A stretch of 64,000 bases of DNA. Origin: CAZUDI01 sp964618975. GTDB lineage: Bacteria; Desulfobacterota; Desulfomonilia; UBA1062. The notes below the pieces were generated by a model. That model made no database searches. It had not been told where the DNA came from and saw only the letters and a program-made list of their open reading frames with translations. Position 1 is the stretch's first letter; every line of letters starts with the position of its first letter. The translations under genes and the position numbers were made by a program. Below, in pieces: positions 1-8,657 of this stretch. The stretch covers positions 186,001 through 250,000 of the forward strand of contig CAZUDI010000001.1 of assembly GCA_964618975.1 (NCBI GenBank), written 5' to 3'.

Positions 1-897
1 CCAGTAAAAGAGCTTCTTCTTCACCGGAGGGGCCTTCTCCACCTGGGAGAGGATACCGGAATAAAGCTTCTCGAACAGACGCGGCACGCTCACCATGAGC
101 GTAGGACGAATGGCCTTGAGGTCATCGAGGACCGTAGCGAAACTCTCGGCGATGCTCAGGGTGGCACCGGCCGTCATTACCAGGTACAGACCGACGGTCC
201 GGCCGAAAGAATGGCTCCAGGGAAGGATCTGGAGGGCCTCGTCACTATGATCCACCACATGCGTGGCCAGGCACTGAAAAACATTGGCCACGAAATTGGC
301 ATGCGTGAGCATGACCCCCTTGGGGGGACCGGTAGTGCCTGAGGTATAGATCAGGGTTGCCAACCCTGCGGGATCGAGGGCCTCCAGGCGATCGTCAAAC
401 GCGTGCGTATCACCAGACTGAGCGCCCAGATCCATGACAGCCTCCATGGTGAGGATGTTTTCATCATCGCTCTCGAGGGGATCAAAGGTGATGATCTTCT
501 GGAGGCCTTCCATCTTGGGTCGCACCGTGAGCAGGCGGTCCAGGTGTTCCCTGTCCGAGACAAAGACGATCTTAGATCCGGAATCATTGACGATATATGT
601 GGCCTCTTCCCCCGAACTCGTGGCATAGATGGGTGCGTCGGCGGCACCGATCGAGAGGATCGCCAAATCGGCCACCACCCACTGCCAGGAATTCTCCGAG
701 AAGATCGCGACGACATCCCCGCGATCGACCCCGAGCGATATGAGACCCAGGCCGAGATTCCGGACCATACGGCTCGTCTCGTTCCAGCTGATGGGGTGAA
801 ATCTGCCCTCGGCCTTATACCGCAGAAAGGTCTCGTACTGATACCTCTCCGCCCGATTCTGAAAGATGCCTGCGATGGACTTTTCCGAGAATGACAT
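1..897 (-). CDS. Long-chain acyl-CoA synthetase, AMP-forming (5' part; gene runs off the window)
   Basis: Activates free fatty acids to acyl-CoA through an acyl-adenylate. Reading leftward from the ATG at 897, 299 codons are present before the window edge. They contain the adenylation P-loop YTSGTTGPPKGVMLTH (about residues 196-211) and the downstream segment LPWSHSFGRTVG typical of FAAL/long-chain ligases. The start is preceded by GGAGGG five bases upstream. The carboxy-terminal domain with the catalytic lysine lies outside, so substrate chain length cannot be judged. It stands alone at the left edge, divergent from the deacetylase gene. The family assignment is firm; the exact substrate is not. 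Confidence 0.93.
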   Translation of the reverse strand, partial: MSFSEKSIAGIFQNRAERYQYETFLRYKAEGRFHPISWNETSRMVRNLGLGLISLGVDRGDVVAIFSENSWQWVVADLAILSIGAADAPIYATSSGEEATYIVNDSGSKIVFVSDREHLDRLLTVRPKMEGLQKIITFDPLESDDENILTMEAVMDLGAQSGDTHAFDDRLEALDPAGLATLIYTSGTTGPPKGVMLTHANFVANVFQCLATHVVDHSDEALQILPWSHSFGRTVGLYLVMTAGATLSIAESFATVLDDLKAIRPTLMVSVPRLFEKLYSGILSQVEKAPPVKKKLFYW

Positions 898-1197
898 GTT
901 ACCCTCCTTATATCTTATGATGCAGTATATATGACCAGGTTTGCACCTTCAGCGGGATAATTTGCGGCACAAAAATACACCAGCTCGAGTGAATACTCAA
1001 TCACTTTATGCTCGTGACACCCTCTCAAGCGCTGTGAATCGCTTATGATCGCTCTTCGCCGCCGGGGGTATAAGATGAGCCGCCCCGGGAGACATTTCCT
1101 CGATTGTGATTGGCGGGGCCTGAGCGATCAGCGCGAAGGATTTCCTTCTGGGTAACGACGCTTGCCTTTTGGGCCCTAAAAATACTATATCGGTCTT
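898..1197. other. Intergenic region between divergent genes
   Basis: About 300 bases separate the acyl-CoA synthetase and the deacetylase. It must hold both promoters. I see no convincing hairpin, repeat or small gene. Confidence 0.5.
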
Positions 1198-2052
1198 ATG
1201 AAGCATGCCCTGACCATCGACCTTGAAGAATTTCACCAAATCCATGCACTTGCAGATCTGATCCCGCATGATTCCTGGGACCGGTATCCCTCGCAGGTGG
1301 AAGATGCAGCGGGCCTGATCCTCGACCACCTTGCGCAGCATCAAATCAGGGCCACGTTCTTCTGTCTGGGCTGGGTGGCCGAAAGGCACCCGGACCTCAT
1401 CCGGCAGATCCACTCCCAGGGCCACGAGATCGCCTGCCACGGCTATGCGCACCGTGTCATCTTTTCTCAGGACCGCTCCTCCTTCCGCGATGACGTCACG
1501 CGGGCCAAGCAGATCCTTGAGGACATCACCGGCGCAAGGGTCCACGGCTACCGTGCCCCCACCTACTCCATCACCACCGCGACCCTGTGGGCCCTGGATA
1601 TCCTCAAGGAGACCGGTTTCACCTATGACTCGAGCATCTTCCCCATCGTGCACGATACCTACGGCATCCCTGATGCTCCGCGGTTTCCCCACCGCATGGA
1701 GGGGCATGACCTAGTGGAGTTCCCGCCCTCGACCGCCCGGGTTGGGCCCATCAACCTCCCCGTATCGGGGGGAGGATATTTCAGACTCCTGCCCTACCCG
1801 CTTACCCGAGGCGCCCTGAAGTCCATCGAACGCTCAGGCATGCCGTTCATCTTCTATATCCACCCCTGGGAATTGTCGCGTACCCCGCCCAGGATAGCGG
1901 GTATGAAGCCTTTGGCACGGTTCCGCACCTATGTGGGGCTCGCAGGCGCCGGGGCCAAGTTTCAGTCCCTGCTGAGCGATTTCGCCTTCACCACCGCATA
2001 CCAGACGCTCATCGACCTGGGGTTGCTGGATCATGAGGGCGATCCCGGCTGA
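1198..2052 (+). CDS. Polysaccharide deacetylase, XrtA-system type (NodB homology plus DUF3473)
   Basis: Predicted to remove N- or O-acetyl groups from a surface or exopolysaccharide. The 284-residue protein begins with LTIDLEEFHQ, the metal-site aspartate region of this NodB subfamily. It has RATFFCLGW (about 51-59), the metal-binding histidines in GHEIACHGYAHR (about 77-88) and the GYRAPTYS motif (about 118-125). A carboxy-terminal DUF3473-like segment carries FYIHPWEL. This architecture is the one usually found in exosortase-A-associated exopolysaccharide loci. No exosortase gene is in the window, so the link to that system rests on family resemblance. It converges on the nadE-like gene. 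Confidence 0.9.
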   Translation: MKHALTIDLEEFHQIHALADLIPHDSWDRYPSQVEDAAGLILDHLAQHQIRATFFCLGWVAERHPDLIRQIHSQGHEIACHGYAHRVIFSQDRSSFRDDVTRAKQILEDITGARVHGYRAPTYSITTATLWALDILKETGFTYDSSIFPIVHDTYGIPDAPRFPHRMEGHDLVEFPPSTARVGPINLPVSGGGYFRLLPYPLTRGALKSIERSGMPFIFYIHPWELSRTPPRIAGMKPLARFRTYVGLAGAGAKFQSLLSDFAFTTAYQTLIDLGLLDHEGDPG

Positions 2053-2147
2053 AATCGGACAAACCGCCCTAATCTTTATCTGTCTCACAGGGAACAGCTA
2101 TTCATAACCCCTGCAGGACTTCAGTACTTACCCTCCGGCAGAGGGCC

Positions 2148-3122
2148 TCATCGTGCTCGCATGAGGGTTGAGGGCATTTCCCGCAGGTGAGTCGTGGTCC
2201 GATTCTTAGCGCTGAAGTCTGCAAAGGCCCGTTGGACGGCATCCAGTGGCAGCCCCAACACGCCGGAGGCCTCCTCGGGTGAGATGGCATGTTCCCAGGC
2301 GAAGAGCAGCAGATCGAGTCTGTCGAAGGGAATGCGGAAAAAAAACTCCTGATCGCTCACCGGCAGGGAGAAGGTGTCCGGGCTCGGCGTGCGGTTGATG
2401 ATCTCGGGGATCACCCCCAGATGGCGTGCCAGCTGGTAGATCTGATCCTTATAGAGGTGCGAGAGGGGTTCGATATCCGTACCGCCGTCACCGTACTTGC
2501 AGAAATCGCCCAGCAAATACTCGGTGCGGTTGGTGGTGCCGGCCACCAGCATGCCACGCCGCTCGGCCTCGGCATAGAGGTGGATCATGCGTGCCCTGAT
2601 CTTGATGTTGGCAAAGGCGGTTATCGTGCGGAAGGCCTCCGTGCCCAGGCGTTTCTTGATGAGATTACCGTCTGGCAGCTGTACCTGGAGCATGTAGACG
2701 CTGAAGGCCCTGCGCTCGAGCAGATCGGAGGGCAGGGAGATATTGTATCGACAACCCGACGAATATTCGGGGACAATCTGCTGTAGGAAGGCATCCCGCC
2801 GGTTATAGGAGCCGATGGCGTCAACCGTGTCGGTAATATCACGGATATAGTGTTCGATCCCCATTGCCAGGGCATGTTTGCGCGCATACTCACTGCTGAG
2901 GGGATTCGATTCCCTCTCGGGCAGGATGAGGCCGACGACCTGCTCCCGGCCTAAGGCCCTTACGGCCAATTCCGCCATAACCGCCGAGTCGATACCGCCG
3001 CTGAGGCCCACCACCACCCCGCTGCGACGATAGACCTCCTTCACCTGCGCGGAGAGGAACTCGGACACCCGTGCCGTCTCGCGGGCCGCATCGATCTGCA
3101 GGCAGCCTGTTGACAATCCCAT
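2148..3122 (-). CDS. nadE: NH3-dependent NAD synthetase-like amidating enzyme
   Basis: NadE converts deamido-NAD to NAD by adenylating a carboxylate and amidating it with ammonia. The PP-loop SGGIDSA lies at residues 41-47, and GTTNRTEYLLGDFCKYGDGG matches the NadE substrate and ATP region. There is no glutaminase domain. At 324 residues it is longer than the usual 245-275, with extra sequence around residues 105-160 (SGCRYNISLPSDLLERRAF). I chose the ATG at 3122 because GAGGGGG lies six bases upstream; an upstream TTG has no such site. It is divergent from a carrier protein/ligase/PP-loop operon, so it could be a housekeeping enzyme or an amidating enzyme recruited to that pathway. Confidence 0.85.
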   Translation of the reverse strand: MGLSTGCLQIDAARETARVSEFLSAQVKEVYRRSGVVVGLSGGIDSAVMAELAVRALGREQVVGLILPERESNPLSSEYARKHALAMGIEHYIRDITDTVDAIGSYNRRDAFLQQIVPEYSSGCRYNISLPSDLLERRAFSVYMLQVQLPDGNLIKKRLGTEAFRTITAFANIKIRARMIHLYAEAERRGMLVAGTTNRTEYLLGDFCKYGDGGTDIEPLSHLYKDQIYQLARHLGVIPEIINRTPSPDTFSLPVSDQEFFFRIPFDRLDLLLFAWEHAISPEEASGVLGLPLDAVQRAFADFSAKNRTTTHLREMPSTLMRAR

Positions 3123-3461
3123 TATGTACCCCCTCATCTTCAATGGACTGCCTATCCTATCGGAATTCGTGTCTCAGATCTCAAACACCCTTGAGTATAT
3201 GATCCACATATGTGCCCTCTGTTAAGTCCGCGGCCGAATCATCACTATCCCGCACGCTCGCCCACCCGTAGAAAGCCCGAACAGGTCACCCGGCATAGGC
3301 CGCCTGAAATGAAGGGCAGGATCCCCAAAGAGAAGATGTGCCTTTCCCCGGGACCCTGCTGCAGATATCTTGTCCCAGAGTGGGGGATTTCGCATTGAAA
3401 TTATTAACTCGGCCGAATAAGATGCCGATAGATTACCTATTCTTGAAACAAGAGGGGAATT
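3123..3461. other. Intergenic region with promoter of the carrier-protein operon
   Basis: This gap lies between nadE and the ACP gene. Its right part holds a plausible sigma-70 promoter, listed separately. The rest shows no supported gene. Confidence 0.5.
3395..3423 (+). promoter_or_regulatory. Putative sigma-70 promoter of the ACP-ligase-PP-loop operon
   Basis: TTGAAA at 3395-3400 and TAAGAT at 3418-3423 are separated by 17 bases. They lie about 40 bases upstream of the ACP start codon. This is a match by eye only. Confidence 0.45.
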
Positions 3462-3713
3462 ATGTCTGCCATCAAAGATACAGTGATTGAATTTATCAAA
3501 GAAAATTTTATCATGGGCCGCTCACAGGCCGAACCCGATCCCGATGAATCCCTGATCGAGGGCGGCATCATGGATTCCACCGGTGTTCTCGAACTGGTGG
3601 AATTCCTGGAGGCCACCTATGCCATCCAGATCGAGGACGAGGAACTCGTTCCGGAAAACCTTGAGACCATCAACAATATCGTTGCGTTCCTGGCACGCAA
3701 GGGTATCGCCTGA
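3462..3713 (+). CDS. Acyl carrier protein
   Basis: An 83-residue phosphopantetheine-binding carrier protein that would hold an acyl group as a thioester. The attachment site is Ser39 in GGIMDSTG, a variant of the DSL motif of fatty-acid ACP. The surrounding helix II is acidic (LELVEFLEATYAIQIEDEEL). GAGGGG precedes the ATG. The stop codon overlaps the start region of the downstream AMP-forming ligase, so the two are translationally coupled and the ligase is the likely loading enzyme. Stand-alone ACPs of this kind occur in exopolysaccharide and secondary-metabolite loci rather than in the fatty-acid synthesis operon. Confidence 0.92.
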   Translation: MSAIKDTVIEFIKENFIMGRSQAEPDPDESLIEGGIMDSTGVLELVEFLEATYAIQIEDEELVPENLETINNIVAFLARKGIA

Positions 3714-5221
3714 TGCCACAGCTGGTGCATCACTTCCTCGAAGACTCCGCCCGGACTCATCCCGACAAGGTCGCTGTATTTCAGGGGGAGCAATGCGCCA
3801 CCTATGGGGAGATCAATTCCATGGCCGATCGCCTGGCCGTATGTCTCAAGGAGAACGGCGTACACAGGGGCGAGAGGGTCCTCATGGTCATGGAGAATTC
3901 TGTCCTGTCCGTAATCGGCTACTACGGAATCCTGAAGGCGGGCGGGGTGGTCGTGGAGGTACCGGACAAGTCCACCCTGGCCGAGGCGAACTATTTCATC
4001 GAGAACTGTGGCGCACGGGTCGGCATCCTCTCGCAGGCAAGCGCCAGGCGTCTGGAAGGGCTGTCGGTAGCGGTGACCATCGGGGCAGATGGCGCCGCCC
4101 TGAACCCTGGCGGGATCCACTTTGCCTGGGATCAGATCGCTTCCCGGACGGACACCCCGGAGAGGATCTCCCTGAATGAGGATGACCTGGCCGCTGTCGT
4201 CTACACCTCGGGCAGCACCGGAAGGCCCAAGGGGGTCATGCTCTCACACAGGAATCTCTGCCGCAATACGTCGTCCATCGTCGCCTACTTGAGGCTGACC
4301 GAACACGACCGCGTCATGGCGGTGCTGCCTTTCTATTATGTCTACGGCAAAACGCTACTGAACACCCATTTCATGGTGGCGGGCTCCTTAGTGATCAACA
4401 ACCGCTTTGCCTTCCCCAATGCCGTGATCCAGGACATGCTGGCCAAGGAGGTGACCGGATTTGCCGGCGTTCCCTCCACCTTCGCCATCCTGCTGAACCG
4501 CTCGATCTTCCCCAAGACCGAGTTGCCGCACCTCAGATACATCACACAGGCGGGAGGGGCCATGTCGCCCGCCCTGACGCGACGTCTGGTGGAACACCAC
4601 AAGAACGCGGACATATTCATCATGTACGGGGCCACCGAGGCCTCGGCCCGGCTCACCTACCTGCCGCCGGAGAGGCTGTTCGAAGACAAGCTCGGCTCCA
4701 TCGGCATCCCCATCCCGGAGGTGCAAATCACCATCCGGGACGATAAGGGCCATCCGCTCGAGACCGGAGAAGTGGGCAACATCTGCGCCAGCGGCCCCAA
4801 CATCATGCAGGGCTACTGGAACGATCCGGATGAAACCGCCAAGGCCCTCAAGCCCTGGGGTCTGGTGACCGGCGACCTGGGCCACATGGACGAGGAGGGC
4901 TTCATCTTCCTCACAGGACGCCGGAAGGAAATGCTCAAGATCGGAGGCGAACGCGTCTCGCCCAAGGAGATCGAGGACGCCATCATGGAGTCCCACCTGG
5001 TGCACGAGGTGGCCGTGATCGGCCACCCCGATGAATATCTATCCGAGGTGCCCCAGGCCTATGTGGTGCCCCTCGAACCCAGGACCTTCGTCCTGGATGA
5101 TCTGGTGGCCTTCACCAGACAGCGTCTCTCGGTCCACAAGCATCCCAAATACTGGAGCATCATCACATCCATTCCCAAAAAGCCTTCGGGCAAAATCGAC
5201 AAGGAGGCCCTGAAGTCATGA
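3713..5221 (+). CDS. AMP-forming acyl ligase, probable loader of the adjacent carrier protein
   Basis: A 502-residue member of the ANL superfamily that adenylates a carboxylate and passes it to a thiol, here probably the phosphopantetheine of the neighbouring ACP. It shows YTSGSTGRPKG (164-174), the GATEA-type motif MYGATEASARL, the TGDLGHMDEEGF hinge region, and the catalytic lysine in PSGKIDKEAL (Lys494). It resembles acyl ligases of exosortase-A-type exopolysaccharide loci more than long-chain fatty acid ligases. It begins one base inside the ACP gene and overlaps the next gene by ATGA, indicating a tight operon. The carboxylate substrate is unknown. Confidence 0.88.
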   Translation: MPQLVHHFLEDSARTHPDKVAVFQGEQCATYGEINSMADRLAVCLKENGVHRGERVLMVMENSVLSVIGYYGILKAGGVVVEVPDKSTLAEANYFIENCGARVGILSQASARRLEGLSVAVTIGADGAALNPGGIHFAWDQIASRTDTPERISLNEDDLAAVVYTSGSTGRPKGVMLSHRNLCRNTSSIVAYLRLTEHDRVMAVLPFYYVYGKTLLNTHFMVAGSLVINNRFAFPNAVIQDMLAKEVTGFAGVPSTFAILLNRSIFPKTELPHLRYITQAGGAMSPALTRRLVEHHKNADIFIMYGATEASARLTYLPPERLFEDKLGSIGIPIPEVQITIRDDKGHPLETGEVGNICASGPNIMQGYWNDPDETAKALKPWGLVTGDLGHMDEEGFIFLTGRRKEMLKIGGERVSPKEIEDAIMESHLVHEVAVIGHPDEYLSEVPQAYVVPLEPRTFVLDDLVAFTRQRLSVHKHPKYWSIITSIPKKPSGKIDKEALKS

Positions 5222-6213
5222 CCTACTGTGCCCGCTGTGGACTACCGGGTTCATTCCCCGGCATCACCTTCGATACGCAGGGTGTCTGTAACTATTGCCT
5301 GCACATCCCGCTGCCGAGCGAAGTGGAGCGCGATGAATATCTCAAGCGATTCGAGGCCCTGCTGGAAGACAAACGGGGCACGGGACCCTATGACGTCCTG
5401 CTGGCCTATAGCGGCGGCAAGGATTCCACCTATACGCTGGCCCTCCTCAGGGAGCGCTACGACCTGCACGTGCTCGCGCTGACCTTTGACAACGGATTCG
5501 TCTCTGATCAGGCCAAGATCAACATCACGCACATGACCGACACCCTGGGGGTGACGAGCATGATCGTGAGGCCACCCTTCCCGCTAATGAAACGGATGTT
5601 CCGCATGGCCTCGGTGGAGGATATCTACAGCCCCAAGACCCTCGATCGGGCAAGCTCCATCTGCACCACCTGCATCGGGGTGGTAAAATCGCTCGTGCTC
5701 AAGACCGCGTTGACTCAGCGCATCCCACTTGTGGCCTACGGCTGGTCACCGGGCCAGGCCCCCATCAGCTCGGCCATCATGCAGACCAACCCGCGGCTGC
5801 AGCGCGTCTCCCACCGCACCGTCCGGGACCCGCTTCTGCAGCGTATCGGTGACGAACTCACCCCCTTCTTCCTGTGCGATGCGGATCTGGCGGCCGACAA
5901 GGAGGCCTGGCCAGTCAATATCCATCCGCTGGCCTTCACCCCCTATGACGAGGAGGCCATCCTCACAGAAATCCGGTCCCTGGGCTGGAAAAAACCTGCC
6001 GATACCGATCCCAACTCCACCAACTGCCTGCTCAATGCCCTGGCCAACCATCTGCACAAAAAACGCTTCGGATTCCATCCCTATGCCTGGGAAATCGCTG
6101 GTATCGTGCGCTCGGGATCCATGGACAGAGACGAGGGTATCGTCAAGGTGAGCCAGGATGAAGATCGTCAGATGGTGGAATATGCCGCGCGTCTGCTAGA
6201 CATTGACGCCTGA
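5218..6213 (+). CDS. PP-loop ATPase, N-acetyl sugar amidotransferase-like (WbpG/PseA family)
   Basis: A 331-residue PP-loop enzyme. Its N-terminus has a four-cysteine site (Cys4, Cys7, Cys24, Cys27) around the PGITFDTQGVCNYC signature, followed by the pyrophosphatase loop SGGKDS (65-70). Family members activate a carbonyl or amide oxygen with ATP and insert nitrogen; WbpG and PseA make amidino sugars of O-antigen or pseudaminic acid. Later cysteines in SSICTTCIGVVK and NSTNCLL could complete a metal or persulfide site. It is the last gene of the ACP-ligase operon and overlaps the opposing DHH gene by 18 bases at the 3' ends. Whether the product is an amidine, an amide or a thio group cannot be told. 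Confidence 0.82.
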   Translation: MTYCARCGLPGSFPGITFDTQGVCNYCLHIPLPSEVERDEYLKRFEALLEDKRGTGPYDVLLAYSGGKDSTYTLALLRERYDLHVLALTFDNGFVSDQAKINITHMTDTLGVTSMIVRPPFPLMKRMFRMASVEDIYSPKTLDRASSICTTCIGVVKSLVLKTALTQRIPLVAYGWSPGQAPISSAIMQTNPRLQRVSHRTVRDPLLQRIGDELTPFFLCDADLAADKEAWPVNIHPLAFTPYDEEAILTEIRSLGWKKPADTDPNSTNCLLNALANHLHKKRFGFHPYAWEIAGIVRSGSMDRDEGIVKVSQDEDRQMVEYAARLLDIDA

Positions 6214-7266
6214 GGTGGCACAGCCCTGGGCAGGGGGACCCTCGCTCACGAGGCCCTTGGGTTCCACCTCCCTGGAGTTCACATCCTTGAGAAAGCGCTT
6301 CAGGAGGATATCCTCTGGATCCTTCACCTTCTTGAGGGCCTGGGCGACATCGATCTTTCCCGCTGCGTAGGTTTCGTGCCCCCCGCCGGATCCGATACCG
6401 TGGCAGATCTTGTGGGCGATCACCCCGGCCATGTAGCTCGTGCGCGTAGTGCGGATGGAAAACAGGATCGATCCGTTGTGCCGCCCGTAACACAGGCACC
6501 ACCTAACCCCTTCGATCTGAATGAGTTCGTCGGCGAACTCCCCGATCATCTCGGGCCAGCCCAGTATGTCCACACGGGCCACCACGGCATCACCGTAGAT
6601 GCGTGCATTCTTCAGCACCGAATAGAGCTCGTTGAAGTACTCCTTGGGCATCTTGGGGTGTTCGATGCGGGCAAGCTTCTTCTGCAGGGTATCGGGATAG
6701 AGGAAGACCGAGGCCCTAATATCCGCATCCGAGGACTCGCGCCCCATATCCCGCGTATCGGATTTGATGCCGTAGAACAGGGCGGTCGCAACCTTGCGGT
6801 CGACGGGCAGGGCCAGCTGTTTGAGGTACTGGGTGATGATGGTCGAGGTGCTGCCGATATCCTTGCGCACATCCACGAAGCCCGCCTTCAGTGAAGATTT
6901 CCGCAAAGGGTGATGATCAATCACGATGGTGGGGTTGATGCCCTTGGGCAGCATGACATTCCCGGTATGCGGCTGGCAGTCAACCAGGGCGATCACCGAG
7001 TAATTGCGTGGCGCAATGGTATTGTACGGCACCATATCGATTCCGAGCAGCTTGACCATGCTGCGGTTCTCCGCCCGCCCGATAATGCCGCTGTAGGCGA
7101 TGATGGATTGCACCCCCATGGACTTGCGAAAGATGTATTTGAGGCCGAAGGCGGCCGCGATACTGTCCGGATCGGGATTCTCGTGCGTGAGAATGAGAAC
7201 CTTGCGCTTACCCTTGACCAGGGAAAGCAGGTTTTCTTCAAGTTCCTGCCGCGTCTGAGATGCCAT
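6196..7266 (-). CDS. DHH/DHHA1 phosphoesterase (NrnA-like)
   Basis: A 356-residue DHH-family phosphoesterase. The metal-binding motifs are HENPDPDS (28-35) and the signature DHH at 117-119, followed by a DHHA1 domain with GGGHETYAAGK near residue 297. Relatives degrade nanoRNA or pAp, or cleave cyclic dinucleotides. The start ATG shares one base with the stop of the upstream Mut7-C gene (TAATG), so it is the last gene of the rpsP-trmD operon. Its tail overlaps the convergent PP-loop gene. The family is secure; the nucleotide substrate is not. Confidence 0.88.
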   Translation of the reverse strand: MASQTRQELEENLLSLVKGKRKVLILTHENPDPDSIAAAFGLKYIFRKSMGVQSIIAYSGIIGRAENRSMVKLLGIDMVPYNTIAPRNYSVIALVDCQPHTGNVMLPKGINPTIVIDHHPLRKSSLKAGFVDVRKDIGSTSTIITQYLKQLALPVDRKVATALFYGIKSDTRDMGRESSDADIRASVFLYPDTLQKKLARIEHPKMPKEYFNELYSVLKNARIYGDAVVARVDILGWPEMIGEFADELIQIEGVRWCLCYGRHNGSILFSIRTTRTSYMAGVIAHKICHGIGSGGGHETYAAGKIDVAQALKKVKDPEDILLKRFLKDVNSREVEPKGLVSEGPPAQGCATSGVNV

Positions 7267-7745
7267 TATTCCTCACCTGTGCAAGTAATTGATCTTATTT
7301 CTTCAATGATTCTAATTGCATGCGTTCCCGACCAATAGATCCGGCCGCAACCCGGGCACCGGGCAAAGTTCTTGTGGGTGATATACACTTGATCCGGCAC
7401 ACATGCCTTTATATCCGCAGAGTCCACCAAGCGCAAGTTACAATTGCACACGCTGCAGCGGCTCATCGGACTCTGGCCGGAGAACAGATCACAGACCCCG
7501 GCCACCTCCCTCAACTGCATACGCACCGCATCGGCATGTATCACCACACATCCCTGTCTCCCGGCCATACGTCGCAGTCGGGTGAGCACCACCCGCCCGG
7601 AGGCTATGGCCTGCCTGACGGCGGTCTCATCCCAGGCAGACAACTTTTCGGTATCGTACCCCATGATCCTGAGCCAGCGCGCCAGACGACCCAGATTCTG
7701 GTCACATAAAAACATCATGGGACGGTCTGAAGGCATCCCTGACAT
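7266..7745 (-). CDS. Mut7-C RNase domain protein with zinc ribbon
   Basis: A 159-residue protein of the Mut7-C family, a PIN-like putative RNase domain. The amino part MFLCDQNLGRLARWLR is diagnostic. The carboxy half holds two CxxC pairs (CSVC and CPGC) that form a zinc ribbon ahead of a short basic tail. The start is uncertain. I prefer the ATG at 7745, nine bases after a GGGGGG run, but the domain itself begins at about 7718, and a GTG at 7772 is also in frame. It overlaps the end of yraN. It sits in an operon with rnhB, yraN and a DHH phosphoesterase, an RNA-turnover context. Confidence 0.8.
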   Translation of the reverse strand: MSGMPSDRPMMFLCDQNLGRLARWLRIMGYDTEKLSAWDETAVRQAIASGRVVLTRLRRMAGRQGCVVIHADAVRMQLREVAGVCDLFSGQSPMSRCSVCNCNLRLVDSADIKACVPDQVYITHKNFARCPGCGRIYWSGTHAIRIIEEIRSITCTGEE

Positions 7746-8076
7746 GCCGGACTTCCCCCCTAGGATCGACACTGATCACATCAAAGCGCTGGGGGGCCCG
7801 GAAAAGGTCGTTCTTAAGCGTGTACTCCTGTGAGGCCCTCACTATACGGCGCTGTTTCCAGTGCGGAACCCAGCCCAGGGGGTCGCCGAAGGCCTGGCTA
7901 TCGCCGGACTTCACCTCGATGAAAACCAGATCCTCCCTGTCAAAGGCAATGATATCGATCTCGCCGCACCTTCCCTGAAAATTCATCCGGAGAATCCGGT
8001 AGCCGCACCCTGACAGATAGGCCCGGGCCCGCTCCTCACCATGGCGGCCCTTGTCCCGCGTGCTCCTGCGTGACAC
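7702..8076 (-). CDS. yraN: YraN/UPF0102 family nuclease-like protein
   Basis: A 124-residue member of UPF0102, which has a restriction-endonuclease-like fold. The core motif GEIDIIAFDREDLVFIEVKSG (split around Asp and the ExK pair) is visible. I chose the GTG at 8076 because AAGGAG lies eight bases upstream and the length then fits the family. A longer in-frame reading would run far into rnhB. The gene overlaps the 3' end of rnhB by 41 bases, and its own 3' end overlaps the Mut7-C gene. The rnhB-yraN pairing is common in bacteria. The biological substrate is unknown. Confidence 0.85.
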   Translation of the reverse strand: MSRRSTRDKGRHGEERARAYLSGCGYRILRMNFQGRCGEIDIIAFDREDLVFIEVKSGDSQAFGDPLGWVPHWKQRRIVRASQEYTLKNDLFRAPQRFDVISVDPRGEVRHVRDAFRPSHDVFM

Positions 8077-8656
8077 CTCTGAAACTCCTTCGATGGATGG
8101 GAGTGACGCCCAGGGTGCGGATCGCCTCGTAGTGGGCCCTGGTGGGATAACCCTTGTGTCGGGAAAACCCGTATCCAGGATAGCGCCCATCCATCTCGAT
8201 CATGTGCCTGTCGCGTACCACCTTGGCCACGATACTGGCAGCGGAAATCGAGGGCTCGGTGACATCGCCCCTGACGACGGTGAGGCACTCGCAGTCGATG
8301 GTGGGGGCCACGGTTCCATCCACCAGCACGCATGCCGGGACGAGCCCTAGCCGCGATACGGCCTGAGCCATGGCCTGTAACGTGGCCTGAAGGATGTTGA
8401 TCTCATCGATGCGCGCAGCATCAACCATGGCATAGCCCAGCCACACCTGGGGTGAGTTCGTGATGAGCCCGAAGAGATGCTCGCGCCGCCTCGGGCTCAA
8501 GCCCTTCGAATCCCTGACCAGGGATCGCAAGGGGCTCTGGGGGTCCATGATGACCGCCGCCGCCACCACCGGGCCCGCCAGTGGTCCTCTCCCCGCCTCG
8601 TCCACTCCGCACAGCGGAATGCGGCCTTGGGAGAGGAGACGTTCCTCGAGGGTCAT
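8036..8656 (-). CDS. rnhB: Ribonuclease HII
   Basis: Cleaves the RNA strand of RNA-DNA hybrids and removes misincorporated ribonucleotides. The 206-residue protein begins with the catalytic GVDEAGRGPLAGPVV motif (about 17-31), which holds Asp and Glu ligands. A further active-site aspartate is in LVDGTVAP and another in ASIVAKVVRDRHM. The start lies two bases before the end of rplS, indicating coupling. The 3' end overlaps yraN. Nothing unusual is seen. Confidence 0.96.
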   Translation of the reverse strand: MTLEERLLSQGRIPLCGVDEAGRGPLAGPVVAAAVIMDPQSPLRSLVRDSKGLSPRRREHLFGLITNSPQVWLGYAMVDAARIDEINILQATLQAMAQAVSRLGLVPACVLVDGTVAPTIDCECLTVVRGDVTEPSISAASIVAKVVRDRHMIEMDGRYPGYGFSRHKGYPTRAHYEAIRTLGVTPIHRRSFRGVTQEHAGQGPPW

Positions 8657-8657
8657 C

